NCBI GenBank assembly: GCA_036231565.1
Contig: JAZAHA010000019.1
Coordinates: 1-64,000 of the forward strand
Origin: Maricaulis sp036231565
Lineage (GTDB): Bacteria; Pseudomonadota; Alphaproteobacteria; Caulobacterales; Maricaulaceae
Length of the DNA: 64,000 bases
Direction of reading: 5' to 3'
The notes under the pieces are model-generated. The model ran no database searches, was not told where the DNA came from, and saw nothing but the letters and a program-made list of their open reading frames with translations. Shown here in pieces: positions 17,474-26,439 of the stretch. The position numbers and the translations under genes were made by a program. Within the stretch, counting starts at the first letter, position 1, and every line of letters starts with the position of its first letter.

Positions 17474-18135
17474 GCTCCGTTTTCCGGGATACGCCCTCGC
17501 CGAACTTCAACGACCGCAAGTGTCCGCTCGGCTATATCGTGCTGCACTATACCGGCATGGAGACAGGGGTCGCGGCGCTGGAGCGGATGTGCGATCCGGA
17601 TGCGCAGGTGTCTGCCCACTACATGGTCGAGGAAGACGGCACGGTGTGCCGTCTCGTCGATGAAACCCGCCGTGCCTGGCATGCCGGGGTCAGCTATTGG
17701 CGCGGCGAGCGCGACCTGAATTCGGCCTCGATCGGCATCGAGATCGTCAATGGCGGGCATGATTTCGGTCTGCCCGGGTTTCCGGCTGTCCAGATTGCGG
17801 CGGTGACCGCGCTGGTGCGGGACGTCATGGGACGGCATGGGATCGCGCCGCGCGACGTGATCGGCCATTCCGATATCGCGCCCGGGCGCAAGATCGATCC
17901 GGGCGAGAAATTTCCCTGGACACAGCTGGCGGAGGCGGGTTGCGCGCTGGCGTTACCGCAGGCGCGCGTGGCGGGTGAGCCGGACGCGTTGCTGGAGCGG
18001 ATCGGTTACGGTCTGGAGCCGGGCCTGCCGGCGGTGATCGAGGCTTTCCAGCGCCGCTGGCGGCCGGGCCGGGTCGACGGGCAGCTGGATGACGAGACAC
18101 GCGATCTCATTGCCCGTGTGGCGTCGGCCGCTTGA
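17470..18135 (+). CDS. N-acetylmuramoyl-L-alanine amidase (AmpD-like, amidase_2)
   Basis: Zinc amidase of 221 residues that cuts the muramic acid-L-alanine bond of peptidoglycan or its recycled muropeptides. Likely zinc ligands are H26 (VLHYTG), H133 (GHSDIAPGRK) and D143 (KIDPG). Residues 170-221 look like a C-terminal peptidoglycan-binding-type helical module. No signal peptide is visible, which favours a cytoplasmic AmpD-type recycling role. The GTG start overlaps the EamA stop (GTGA). The stop codon at 18133-18135 lies inside the -35 element of the RNase P RNA promoter. Confidence 0.9.
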   Translation: MSSVFRDTPSPNFNDRKCPLGYIVLHYTGMETGVAALERMCDPDAQVSAHYMVEEDGTVCRLVDETRRAWHAGVSYWRGERDLNSASIGIEIVNGGHDFGLPGFPAVQIAAVTALVRDVMGRHGIAPRDVIGHSDIAPGRKIDPGEKFPWTQLAEAGCALALPQARVAGEPDALLERIGYGLEPGLPAVIEAFQRRWRPGRVDGQLDDETRDLIARVASAA

Positions 18136-18160
18136 CGGGCTGACGCGTTTGACCGATCTA
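18132..18160 (+). promoter_or_regulatory. Sigma70-type promoter of rnpB
   Basis: TTGACG (18132-18137) and GATCTA (18155-18160) are separated by 17 bp, the ideal spacing. The predicted start, 7 bases further on, coincides with the first base of the RNase P RNA P1 stem. The -35 overlaps the amidase stop codon. Confidence 0.75.
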
Positions 18161-18166
18161 GGCGGC

Positions 18167-18553
18167 GATCAGGTGGCCGGGCGGCCGCGGCGGCAGGTCC
18201 GGAAACGGCGCCGTCGAGGAAAGTCCGGGCTCCATGGAGACAAGGTGCCGGATAACGTCCGGCGGGGGTGACCCCAGGGAAAGCGCAGCAGAGAACAGAC
18301 CGCCAGGCCCTCGGGCCCGGCAAGGGTGAAACGGTGCGGTAAGAGCGCACCGCCCCGACCGCAAGGAAGGGGGCTAGGCAAGCCCCACCTGGAGCAAGAC
18401 CGAATAGGGATGAGCGCGGCTTGCCGCACATGTGTCTCCGCATGTCATCCGGGTAGGTCGCACCAGGCCGGCCGCAAGGCCGGTCGCAGATGAATGGTCG
18501 CCACCCCGGACTCCGGTCCGGGGGACAGAACCCGGCTTACAGGCCGCCTGATC
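18167..18553 (+). ncRNA. rnpB: RNase P RNA, bacterial type A
   Basis: Catalytic RNA that removes tRNA 5' leaders. The ends pair as the P1 stem: 18167-18178 (GATCAGGTGGCC) with 18542-18553 (GGCCGCCTGATC). The universal core GAGGAAAGTCCGGGCTCC lies at 18216-18233 and its partner ACAGAACCCGGCTTA at 18525-18539. Internal conserved blocks such as GGGTGAAACGGTGCGGTAAG are present. The roughly 387-base length fits alphaproteobacterial RNase P RNA, and its place just upstream of mraZ is typical of the group. The end points are predicted from pairing and may be off by a few bases. No strong T-rich terminator follows. Confidence 0.95.
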
Positions 18554-18729
18554 CTTCTTTCCATCGCTGGAACCGCACGTCGCGCCCATCCGGTCGCTTC
18601 GCGGAACTGTCTGTTCCATTCCGGAAACAATCCCGATTTTCGCCCGTGAAACTGGCGATGCCCGGTTTGGCTCGCCCGGCGGCTGTGGATATTAACTTAA
18701 TGTTCCACGTCTGTTCTTGTTTTCCTGTG

Positions 18730-18746
18730 ATCTGAATACTTCAGAT
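18730..18746. promoter_or_regulatory. Inverted repeat in the mraZ leader
   Basis: ATCTGAA (18730-18736) and TTCAGAT (18740-18746) are perfect inverted copies around TAC. This may be an operator half-site pair or a small hairpin in the leader, about 115 bases before mraZ. Function is unknown. Confidence 0.4.
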
Positions 18747-18786
18747 GGCGCGTTAATCCATGAAAAACGAACCTTTCGTCATTGTT

Positions 18787-18811
18787 TCCCATGCTGTCCC
18801 ATGTTATCCCA
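18787..18811 (-). promoter_or_regulatory. MraZ-binding boxes (three TGGGA repeats)
   Basis: On the minus strand TGGGA occurs three times at exact 10-bp intervals (18787-18791, 18797-18801, 18807-18811), with a degenerate fourth at 18817-18821. MraZ in E. coli and Mycoplasma binds TGGGN repeats separated by 5 bases, so autoregulation of mraZ and the following operon is likely. Confidence 0.82.
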
Positions 18812-18860
18812 TCATTAACCATGCAGGGTCCGTCCGCATGGGCGCAGGGGGTCAAGGCGC

Positions 18861-19322
18861 GTGTTTCTGTCGACGACGATCAATGGTGTGGACGCAAAGG
18901 GACGGGTTTCCGTGCCGGCGGGTTTCCGTGCCGTCGTCAAGAACGACCCCGAGGAGAAGATCTACGTGTGGCCCTCGTTCGAAGGCGGGTATCTGGAAGG
19001 TGGCGGGCAGGCCCTGCTCGACCGCTATCTGAACCTGCTCGAGGAGATGGACCCGTATGACGACGCCCGTGCCGCCTTCGAGCAGACGATCTTCGGCGAC
19101 ACGCGCGGTCTGGCCTTTGACGGCACCGGCCGGGTCACCCTGCCGAAGGACCTGATCGAGCATGCCGGTCTGGACAGCAAGGCCGCCTTCGTCGGTCTCG
19201 GCTCGCGCTTCGAGATCTGGAATCCGGACCGTCTGGCCGAGCGCAAGGCCAATGCCCGCGACTTCGCGCGCGAGAACAAGAAGTCGCTGCGCCTGCCGCC
19301 CCGTACGGGAGGTGGTGCATGA
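18861..19322 (+). CDS. mraZ: Transcriptional regulator MraZ
   Basis: Protein of 153 residues with two AbrB-like MraZ halves. The first opens FLSTTINGVDAKGRVSVPAG and the second contains GLAFDGTGRVTLPKDLIEHA, giving the conserved DXKGR and DXXGR turns. MraZ forms a ring that binds tandem TGGGN boxes and controls the dcw operon; such boxes lie 50-74 bases upstream. The start is GTG at 18861, with a CAGGGGG ribosome site ending about 10 bases before it. The end overlaps rsmH by 4 bases (ATGA). Confidence 0.95.
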   Translation: MFLSTTINGVDAKGRVSVPAGFRAVVKNDPEEKIYVWPSFEGGYLEGGGQALLDRYLNLLEEMDPYDDARAAFEQTIFGDTRGLAFDGTGRVTLPKDLIEHAGLDSKAAFVGLGSRFEIWNPDRLAERKANARDFARENKKSLRLPPRTGGGA

Positions 19323-20323
19323 CCGGTTCGCCGCACATCCCCGTCATGCTGGACGAGGTTCTCCACGCGCTCGAGCCGCGAGACGGTGCGCTCTATATCG
19401 ATGGCACGTTCGGTGCCGGCGGCTATTCGCGCGCCATCCTGTCGGCGGCCGGCTGCCGCCTGATCGGCATCGATCGCGACCCGTCCGTCCGCCCCGCTGC
19501 CGAGCATCTCAAGCAGGCGGCCGGTGGGCGTTTCGCCTTTGTCGAGGCGCCGTTCTCGGCGATGGAAGAGGTCGTGCGCACCAATGGCGGCTCGCATGTC
19601 GATGGCATCGTGCTGGATATCGGCGTGTCCTCCATGCAGATCGACCAGGCCGAGCGCGGCTTCTCCTTCCAGAAGGCCGGGCCGCTGGACATGCGTATGG
19701 CCGGTTCCGGTCCCACGGCGGCCGATGCGGTGAACCTGCTGAGCGAGCAGGAGCTGGCGGACATATTTTATGTTTACGGCGAAGAACGCCGCTCGCGCCG
19801 TGTCGCCAAGTTCATTCTGACGGCCCGCGAAGAGGCGCCGATCGATACGACGGACCGGCTGGCCGAAATCGTCTCACGCGCAACTGGCGGAAAACATTCG
19901 AAAATCCATCCTGCTACGCGCGTCTTCCAGGCGCTGCGCATTTTCGTCAATGACGAGCTGGGTGAGCTGGCCCGTGCGCTGGAGGCGTCCGAGCGCCTGC
20001 TGGCGCCGCTCGGGCGGCTCGTCGTGGTTACCTTCCATTCACTGGAGGACCGCATGGTCAAGTCCTTCCTGCGGGCCCGTGCCGGGCTGGCAGGAGGGGG
20101 CGGTTCGCGTCATGCGCCAGTCGCCGAAGCAGGCCCCGAGCCGAGTTTCCGTCTCCTGTATCGCAAGGCCGTCGAGGCCGGCGCGGCGGAGGCTGATGCC
20201 AATCCGCGGGCCCGTTCGGCCAAGCTGCGCGCCGCCATTCGTACCGATGCACCGGCCGTCACCGGCGGTCCGGAACTGTATCGGAGTGTCGTTCCGCTTG
20301 CCCGTCTGGAGGCCGCGCTATGA
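19319..20323 (+). CDS. rsmH: 16S rRNA (cytosine(1402)-N(4))-methyltransferase RsmH
   Basis: SAM-dependent methyltransferase of 334 residues that modifies C1402 in the ribosomal P site. It opens HIPVMLDEVLHALEP, has the SAM loop YIDGTFGAGGYSRAIL, the DIGVSSMQIDQAERGFSF segment and the late VVTFHSLEDRMVKSFLR motif, all hallmarks of MraW/RsmH. It is coupled by ATGA overlaps to mraZ and ftsL. Length is normal for alphaproteobacteria. Confidence 0.97.
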   Translation: MTGSPHIPVMLDEVLHALEPRDGALYIDGTFGAGGYSRAILSAAGCRLIGIDRDPSVRPAAEHLKQAAGGRFAFVEAPFSAMEEVVRTNGGSHVDGIVLDIGVSSMQIDQAERGFSFQKAGPLDMRMAGSGPTAADAVNLLSEQELADIFYVYGEERRSRRVAKFILTAREEAPIDTTDRLAEIVSRATGGKHSKIHPATRVFQALRIFVNDELGELARALEASERLLAPLGRLVVVTFHSLEDRMVKSFLRARAGLAGGGGSRHAPVAEAGPEPSFRLLYRKAVEAGAAEADANPRARSAKLRAAIRTDAPAVTGGPELYRSVVPLARLEAAL

Positions 20324-20706
20324 TCCGCACGTTCAATGCGATCGCGTTCGTCGTCGCCGCGGCGCTGGCAGTGGCACTCTATATCGCGAAAGCCGAGGCG
20401 AAGAGCTCGCAGGAGCGGCTGGAGGGCATCCAGGCGCAGCTGGCCGAGGAGCGCCGGCAGATCAATGTGCTCAATGTCGAGATCGCCCATCTGGAAGATC
20501 CCGAGCGTCTGCGCGCCCTGGCGCGCCGCTATCTCGGTTTCGAGCCGCTGGATCCCTCGCGCGAGGTCAATCTGAGCGATCTTCCCCTTCTGGCCGGCAC
20601 CGATGAACGCCGCGACACGCTGCGTTCCGACAGTCATATCGTGCGCGAGGAGCGCATCGAGGGGCTGGCCATGGCCGAGCCCCGAGAAGTCGGAGGCCCG
20701 GACTGA
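20320..20706 (+). CDS. ftsL: Cell division protein FtsL
   Basis: Bitopic membrane protein of 128 residues. A single helix at about residues 5-24 (NAIAFVVAAALAVALYIAKA) is followed by a periplasmic coiled coil (SSQERLEGIQAQLAEERRQI) and a C-terminal tail. FtsL works with FtsB and FtsQ to activate FtsW-FtsI. The sequence is poorly conserved in this family, so the call rests on size, topology and position between rsmH and ftsI. Both junctions overlap (ATGA before, TGATG after). Confidence 0.9.
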   Translation: MIRTFNAIAFVVAAALAVALYIAKAEAKSSQERLEGIQAQLAEERRQINVLNVEIAHLEDPERLRALARRYLGFEPLDPSREVNLSDLPLLAGTDERRDTLRSDSHIVREERIEGLAMAEPREVGGPD

Positions 20707-22463
20707 TGCGCCTCTGGCCGTTTCGCAGGCAGGTTTCCGCCAGGTCGCGCAGTGTTGCGCTGCCGCCGCTGGCCGAGGCTGCGCCGGCGGACATGTCGCG
20801 CCTTCTGCGGATCGAAAGCGACGAGACCAAGGCGCTGGACGCGGCGCGCTCGCGCCTGCGCATCATGGGAATGAGCCTGGGTGTCGGCTTTCTGTTGCTC
20901 GCCGGCCGCGCGGTGGACATCGCGGTCATGGGGCCGGCCGATGCGGCGCCAGTGATCCGCCAGGCGGTTCACGCCGAAACCCGCGGCGACCTGTTTGACC
21001 GGACCGGGCAGGTGCTGGCGACCACGCTGCAGACCCACTCGCTCTACGCCGACCCAAGCCTGGTGTGGGATGCGCGCGAGACGGCCGAGGCGCTGGCGAC
21101 CGTCTTGCCCGATATCGATGTCGATGCGCTGACCGAGGAACTCGGCGGTCGTGGCCGTTTTGTCTGGGTGCAACGCAATCTCACGCCGCGCCAGCGCCAG
21201 GCCGTTTTCTCGCTGGGCCTGCCGGGGCTGGGCTTCCGCATGGAGCCGCGCCGGGTCTATCCGCGCGGCCGGCTCGCTTCGCACATCGTGGGTTATACCG
21301 ACCGTGACATGGTCGGTCTTGCCGGCGCCGAGCGCGCTTTTGACAGCGCACTCCTGTCCGGCGACGGGCGCCCGGTGGCGTTGTCGATCGACATGTCCGT
21401 GCAGTTTCATGTCGACGAGGTCCTGCGCTCGACCATGGCCGACTTCGAGGCAGGTGCGGCCGTTGGTGTGGTGATGAATGTGCGCACCGGCGAGATCCTC
21501 TCCATGGTCTCGCTGCCGGATTATGATCCCAACCGTCCGACCGATGCGGATGCTGGCGGCCGCCTCAATCGCGCCGCACAGTCGGTCTACGAGATGGGCT
21601 CGACCTTCAAGGCATTCACGGTGGCGATGGCGCTGGAAAACGGAACGGCGACGCTGGAAAGCGGTTATGACGCGTCCAATCCGCTGCGCATCGGCGGTCA
21701 CACCATTCACGACTACCACGCCGAAAACCGTCAGCTGACCCTGGCCGAGATCTTCACCCACTCTTCCAATATCGGCTCCAGCCTGATTGCGCTGGAAGCG
21801 GGCGCTGAGGCCCAGCGCGGCTTCCTGGGCGATCTGCGTCTGCTGGAGCGTGCGCCGATCGAGCTGGCCGAGAGCGCCGATCCGCTGTTGCCGCGCCAGT
21901 GGGGCCCGACCGAGACGGCGACCATTTCCTACGGGCACGGCCTGGCCGTCAGCCCGATCGCGACGATTGCTGCTTTTGCCGCCATCGCCAATGACGGTGT
22001 CTATGTGCCGCCGACGCTCCTGCCTGTTGCCGCCGACGAGACCATTGTCGGCGAACGCGTCATGTCGTCCGAGGCCGCAAGCGCCGTGATCGCGCTGATG
22101 CGCGAGAATGTGACCGACGGTACCGGCGGTTATGCCGAGGCGATCGGCTACCGGGTGGCCGGCAAGACCGGGACGGCGGAAAAGCCCTCGCGCGGCGGCT
22201 ATGACCGCAACCGGCTGATCTCCTCATTCTCGGCGATCTTCCCGTCGGATGATCCGCAATATGCAGTTCTGGTGCTTCTGGACGAACCGCATGGCAATGA
22301 ATCGACCTATGGCTATGCCACGGGTGGATGGACGGCCGCACCTGCGGTCGGCGACATCGTTTCCCGGATTGCCCCCATTCTCGGTGTGGATCGTGCGGAA
22401 ACCGACCATGGTGAACGCGCCGCCCTGATCCGCGCCGCCCTCATGCCGGAGATCATCCCGTGA
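20706..22463 (+). CDS. ftsI: Penicillin-binding protein FtsI (PBP3), septal transpeptidase
   Basis: Septal transpeptidase of 585 residues. A cytoplasmic N-terminus precedes one membrane helix at about residues 55-75, then the PBP dimer domain and the transpeptidase. Active-site motifs are STFK (S299-K302), SSN (353-355) and KTG (487-489). It crosslinks peptidoglycan at the division site with FtsW. It is translationally coupled to ftsL (TGATG) and murE (4-base overlap). The C-terminus is shorter than in E. coli PBP3 but keeps all catalytic motifs. Confidence 0.96.
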   Translation: MRLWPFRRQVSARSRSVALPPLAEAAPADMSRLLRIESDETKALDAARSRLRIMGMSLGVGFLLLAGRAVDIAVMGPADAAPVIRQAVHAETRGDLFDRTGQVLATTLQTHSLYADPSLVWDARETAEALATVLPDIDVDALTEELGGRGRFVWVQRNLTPRQRQAVFSLGLPGLGFRMEPRRVYPRGRLASHIVGYTDRDMVGLAGAERAFDSALLSGDGRPVALSIDMSVQFHVDEVLRSTMADFEAGAAVGVVMNVRTGEILSMVSLPDYDPNRPTDADAGGRLNRAAQSVYEMGSTFKAFTVAMALENGTATLESGYDASNPLRIGGHTIHDYHAENRQLTLAEIFTHSSNIGSSLIALEAGAEAQRGFLGDLRLLERAPIELAESADPLLPRQWGPTETATISYGHGLAVSPIATIAAFAAIANDGVYVPPTLLPVAADETIVGERVMSSEAASAVIALMRENVTDGTGGYAEAIGYRVAGKTGTAEKPSRGGYDRNRLISSFSAIFPSDDPQYAVLVLLDEPHGNESTYGYATGGWTAAPAVGDIVSRIAPILGVDRAETDHGERAALIRAALMPEIIP

Positions 22464-23914
22464 AACTGTCAGAGCTGATGCCCGAGGACGAGTTTGCGCC
22501 GGAAGACGGCGCCGTCGAGGTGCGCGGCCTGACCCTGGACAGCCGGAAGGTGGAGCCGGGTTTCCTGTTTGCCGCCCTGCCGGGGGTGAAGGCGCACGGG
22601 CGGGATTTCATCCCCCAGGCGGTCGCGAAGGGCGCGGCCGTGATCCTGACCGACATCGCGGTCGAGGGGCTGGACATTCCGGTCCTCGTCACCGACGAGC
22701 CGGCCGCCGTGCTGGCCGAGCTGGCGGCGCGTTTCTATCCGCGCCAGCCGGAGCATGTGGTTGCCATCACCGGCACCAATGGCAAGAGCTCGACCGTGGA
22801 ATTCCTGCGCCAGATCTGGTCGGCGGCCGGGCATGACGCCGCCTGTCTGGGCACGCTTGGCGTGACCCGCGGATCGGCCCGCGAGGTGACCGGTTACACC
22901 ACGCCCGACGCCGTCGCGCTGCATCACGCGCTTGATGCGCTGGCGGGCGAGGGCGTGACGCATCTGGCGATGGAAGCCTCCAGTCACGGGCTGAAGCAGC
23001 ACCGCATGGACGGGGTCGCCGTGAGTGTCGGCGCCTTCACGAATCTGACCCAGGATCACCTGGATTATCACCCCGATTTTGCCGATTACTTCGCATCCAA
23101 AGAATTGCTCTTCTCCGAGCGCGTCGCCGAGGGTGGCCGGGCTGTTGTCAATGTCGACAGCGAGTGGGGCCGCCGCATGGCCGAGACGGCGCAGCGGCGC
23201 GGTCTGGATACGGTTACGATCGGCTGGCGCGGCGAGGACCTGTCGATCCGCGAGATCACGCCGCGCCCGGCGAGCCAGGATGTCAGCTTTGCCTGGAAAG
23301 GTGCCGAGCACAGCCTGGAAATCCCGCTGGTCGGCGAATTCCAGATCCTCAACGCCCTGTGCGCTGCGGCGATCGCCCTGGGTGGCGGGGTCGAGACCGA
23401 AACCGTTCTGGCCACCCTGCGGCAGCTGGAAGGCGTGCCCGGCCGGCTGGAGAAAGTCGGCGAGACGCGGGAGGCCGCGCCGGTCCTGGTGGACTATGCC
23501 CACACGCCGGACGGTCTGGACAAGCTGTTGCGCGCGGCCCGGCCGCACACACAGGGGCGTGTCATCGTCGTCTTCGGATGCGGCGGCGACCGCGATCCGT
23601 CCAAGCGCCAGAAAATGGGGGCGATTGCCGCCAGCCAGGCCGACCACATCATCGTCACCGACGACAATCCGCGCTCGGAAGATCCCGCGGCGATCCGTGC
23701 GGCAGTCCTCAAGGGCTGCCCGGACGCCGAGGAAATCGCCGACCGCAGCGCCGCGATCCGCCGCGGCGTTTCCATGCTGGGCGAGGGCGACTGTCTGCTG
23801 ATCGCCGGCAAGGGACACGAGACGGGGCAGATCGTGAATGGGACCACGCTGCCTTTCGACGACCGCGAGGAGGCCCGCAAAGCTCTGGGGGAAAGGGAGG
23901 CCGCGCATGTCTGA
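22460..23914 (+). CDS. murE: UDP-MurNAc-tripeptide synthetase MurE (meso-DAP adding)
   Basis: Mur ligase of 484 residues that adds the third stem residue to UDP-MurNAc-L-Ala-D-Glu. The ATP site is GTNGKSS (105-111). The specificity motif DNPR (in DDNPRSEDP) is the form that selects meso-diaminopimelate over lysine. The start is GTG at 22460, overlapping the ftsI stop. Its end overlaps murF by 8 bases. Confidence 0.97.
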   Translation: MKLSELMPEDEFAPEDGAVEVRGLTLDSRKVEPGFLFAALPGVKAHGRDFIPQAVAKGAAVILTDIAVEGLDIPVLVTDEPAAVLAELAARFYPRQPEHVVAITGTNGKSSTVEFLRQIWSAAGHDAACLGTLGVTRGSAREVTGYTTPDAVALHHALDALAGEGVTHLAMEASSHGLKQHRMDGVAVSVGAFTNLTQDHLDYHPDFADYFASKELLFSERVAEGGRAVVNVDSEWGRRMAETAQRRGLDTVTIGWRGEDLSIREITPRPASQDVSFAWKGAEHSLEIPLVGEFQILNALCAAAIALGGGVETETVLATLRQLEGVPGRLEKVGETREAAPVLVDYAHTPDGLDKLLRAARPHTQGRVIVVFGCGGDRDPSKRQKMGAIAASQADHIIVTDDNPRSEDPAAIRAAVLKGCPDAEEIADRSAAIRRGVSMLGEGDCLLIAGKGHETGQIVNGTTLPFDDREEARKALGEREAAHV

Positions 23915-25319
23915 ACCGCTCTGGACAGCCCGACAGGCCATGGCCGCGACCGGCGGTATTCTGGCCGGCGATACCGGCTGGACCTGTTCCGGCATCTCGA
24001 TCGACAGCCGCACGATCCAGCCCGGCGATCTCTTTATCGCCTTGAAGGACGAGCGCGACGGGCACGACTATGCCGCCGCCGCCATGAGGGCCGGTGCGGC
24101 AGCGTGCCTGATCTCCCGCGGCGACCTGGCGCTGGAACCGGCACTGCAGGTGAAGGACACGCTGTCCGCCCTGCGCAGCCTCGGGGAGGCCGCCCGCGAG
24201 CGCTGCAGCGCGATCCGGGTCGCGGTGACGGGCAGTGTCGGCAAAACCACCGTCAAGGATGCGCTGGCTGCCGTATTCCGCGCCGCCGGTCCGGCGCACT
24301 GGAGCGTGAAGTCCTATAATAATCACTGGGGCGTCCCGCTGACGCTGGCGCGCATGCCGCGCGACACGCAGCGTGCCGTCTTCGAGATGGGCATGAACCA
24401 TGCCGGCGAAATCCGCGACCTGTCCTCGATGGTCCGGCCGCATGTGGCAATGATCACCCGTATCGCGCCGGCCCATCTGGAACATCTCGGTTCGATCGAG
24501 GCTATCGCGGACGCGAAGGCGGAAATCTTCGAGGGTCTGGAAACGGACGGTGTCGCGATCTACCCGGCTGACGATCCCCAGGCCGAACGCCTGGCGCGCC
24601 ACGCCCGTCACTCCGGCGCGGCCTTCATGCTGGACTTCGGCACCGCAAAGGACGCCGCGATCCGTATCGAGTCGTTTGAGACGGGGCTCGAAGGATCGCG
24701 CGGCATCGCCAACGTGCTGGGCATGCGCGTGCCCTTCTCGGTCAAGGCGTCGGGCATGCACTGGGCCTGGAATATCGCTGCCATCTTCGCCGCTTCGGCC
24801 GGCGCCGGTCTCGATGCCGGTGATGTTGCCGAAGCGCTGGCGGGGCTGGAAGCCGGCGCCGGGCGCGGCCGCGTGCTGACCGTGGCGCATCCCGCCGGCG
24901 GCAGCTTCACCCTGCTCGACGATGCCTATAACGCCAACCCGGTTTCCATGGCCGCGGCGATCTCGGCGCTCGGTGCCGCGCATCCCGGCAAGGGCGGGCG
25001 CCGCATCGCGGTGCTGGGTGACATGCTGGAGCTGGGACCGGACGAGGCGGCGATGCATGCCGCGCTCGCCGAACCGCTCGAGGCGGCAGGTGTCGACCAA
25101 GTCTATACGTGTGGCAGCCGGATGCGCAGCCTCCACGACGCCTTGCCCGCGCCCCGCCGCGCAGGCTATGCGGCAAATGCGGACGAGGGGCTCGACCTGA
25201 TCAGGGCAGCAATCCGGCCGGGGGATGTCGTGCTCGTGAAAGGGTCGAATGCTTCCGGTCTCCACAGGATCGCCGCAAGTCTGGCGGACGGTTCCGCGCT
25301 CGGATTGACGGAGGCCTGA
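23907..25319 (+). CDS. murF: UDP-MurNAc-tripeptide-D-Ala-D-Ala ligase MurF
   Basis: Mur ligase of 470 residues that attaches D-Ala-D-Ala to complete the pentapeptide precursor. ATP loop GSVGKTT lies at 109-115, followed by the family motifs SYNNHWGVPLTLAR, EMGMNHAGEI and DDAYNANPVSM. The ATG at 23907, inside the end of murE, follows GGGAGG. An earlier in-frame ATG (23838) lies well inside murE and is not used by homology. mraY starts 7 bases after the stop. Confidence 0.97.
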   Translation: MSEPLWTARQAMAATGGILAGDTGWTCSGISIDSRTIQPGDLFIALKDERDGHDYAAAAMRAGAAACLISRGDLALEPALQVKDTLSALRSLGEAARERCSAIRVAVTGSVGKTTVKDALAAVFRAAGPAHWSVKSYNNHWGVPLTLARMPRDTQRAVFEMGMNHAGEIRDLSSMVRPHVAMITRIAPAHLEHLGSIEAIADAKAEIFEGLETDGVAIYPADDPQAERLARHARHSGAAFMLDFGTAKDAAIRIESFETGLEGSRGIANVLGMRVPFSVKASGMHWAWNIAAIFAASAGAGLDAGDVAEALAGLEAGAGRGRVLTVAHPAGGSFTLLDDAYNANPVSMAAAISALGAAHPGKGGRRIAVLGDMLELGPDEAAMHAALAEPLEAAGVDQVYTCGSRMRSLHDALPAPRRAGYAANADEGLDLIRAAIRPGDVVLVKGSNASGLHRIAASLADGSALGLTEA

Positions 25320-25326
25320 TCCGCCC

Positions 25327-26430
25327 ATGCTGTATTTGTTGCTGTCGCCGCTGGCTGAAGATCTCCAGCTGGCCAACCTGTTCCGCTACATCACCTTCCG
25401 CACCGGCGGTGCGCTGATGACGGCCATGCTGATCGCCTTCCTGCTCGGCAAGCCGATGATTGCCTGGCTGCGCAAGAAGCAGGGCAAGGGCCAGCCGATC
25501 CGCGCCGAGGGGATCGAGCGTCACGTGGTCGAGAAGACCGGCACGCCGACCATGGGCGGCTTCCTGATCCTGCTGGGCGTCATGGTCGGCACGCTCCTGT
25601 GGGCGGACCTGTCGAACGCCTATGTCTGGATCGTCGTCTTCGTCACGGCCGGCTTCGGTGTGATCGGTTTCATCGATGACTATCTCAAGGTCACCAAGCA
25701 ATCGACGGCGGGCTTTTCCGGCCGTCTGAAACTGGCGACGGAATTCATCATCGCGCTGGTCGCTGTCGTCTGGGCGACAGTAACGGCGCGGGGCCTGGGC
25801 ATGGAAACCGGGATGTCGACCTCGATCGCCTTTCCTTTCTTCAAGGACCTGGTGATCAATATCGGTCCGCTCTTCTACGCATTCGGCTGTATCGTGATTG
25901 TGGGTGCGGGCAATGCGGTGAACATGACCGACGGTCTGGACGGGCTGGCCATCGTGCCCGTGATGATTGCCGCGGCGACCTTCGGTGCCATCGCCTATGT
26001 TGTCGGCCGGGTCGACTTCGCCGAGTATCTGCAGGTCCATTACACCGCGGGCACCGGCGAGCTGCTGGTCTTCTGCGGCGCGCTGATCGGCGCCGGGCTG
26101 GGCTTTTTGTGGTGGAATGCACCGCCGGCCATGGTCTTCATGGGCGATACCGGCTCGCTGTCGCTGGGCGGGGCGCTGGGCGCGATCGCGGTTGCCGTGA
26201 AGCACGAGATCGTGCTGGCAATCGTCGGCGGGCTGTTCGTGCTCGAGATCGTCTCGGTGATGGTGCAGGTTGCCAGCTTCAAGCTGACCGGCAAGCGCGT
26301 TTTCAAGATGGCGCCGATCCACCACCATTTCGAACGGCATGGCTGGGCCGAGCCCACCATCGTCATCCGCTTCTGGATCATTGCCGTCGTGCTCGCATTG
26401 ATTGGACTTGCAACCCTGAAGCTGAGATAA
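25327..26430 (+). CDS. mraY: Phospho-MurNAc-pentapeptide transferase MraY
   Basis: Polytopic enzyme of 367 residues with about ten membrane helices that makes lipid I from UDP-MurNAc-pentapeptide and undecaprenyl phosphate. The conserved cytoplasmic motifs are present: GTPTMGG, FIDDYLKV (catalytic aspartates), NMTDGLDGL and the C-terminal APIHHHFE histidine motif. Length and order are standard. It lies between murF and murD with short gaps of 7 and 9 bases. Confidence 0.98.
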   Translation: MLYLLLSPLAEDLQLANLFRYITFRTGGALMTAMLIAFLLGKPMIAWLRKKQGKGQPIRAEGIERHVVEKTGTPTMGGFLILLGVMVGTLLWADLSNAYVWIVVFVTAGFGVIGFIDDYLKVTKQSTAGFSGRLKLATEFIIALVAVVWATVTARGLGMETGMSTSIAFPFFKDLVINIGPLFYAFGCIVIVGAGNAVNMTDGLDGLAIVPVMIAAATFGAIAYVVGRVDFAEYLQVHYTAGTGELLVFCGALIGAGLGFLWWNAPPAMVFMGDTGSLSLGGALGAIAVAVKHEIVLAIVGGLFVLEIVSVMVQVASFKLTGKRVFKMAPIHHHFERHGWAEPTIVIRFWIIAVVLALIGLATLKLR

Positions 26431-26439
26431 CAGCCCCTC

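Larger units (their letters stand above)
18554..18860 (+). other. Leader/promoter region between rnpB and mraZ
   Basis: This 307-base AT-richer stretch has no believable gene. It holds a 17-bp dyad (18730-18746), three MraZ-type boxes (18787-18811) and several TTAA motifs without the 7-base spacing of a full CtrA site. The promoter for the division operon should lie here, but no clear -35/-10 pair is seen. Confidence 0.6.

Noticed and set aside
18490..18735. Open frame over the end of rnpB
   Set aside because: It overlaps conserved RNase P RNA core sequence and has no protein features.
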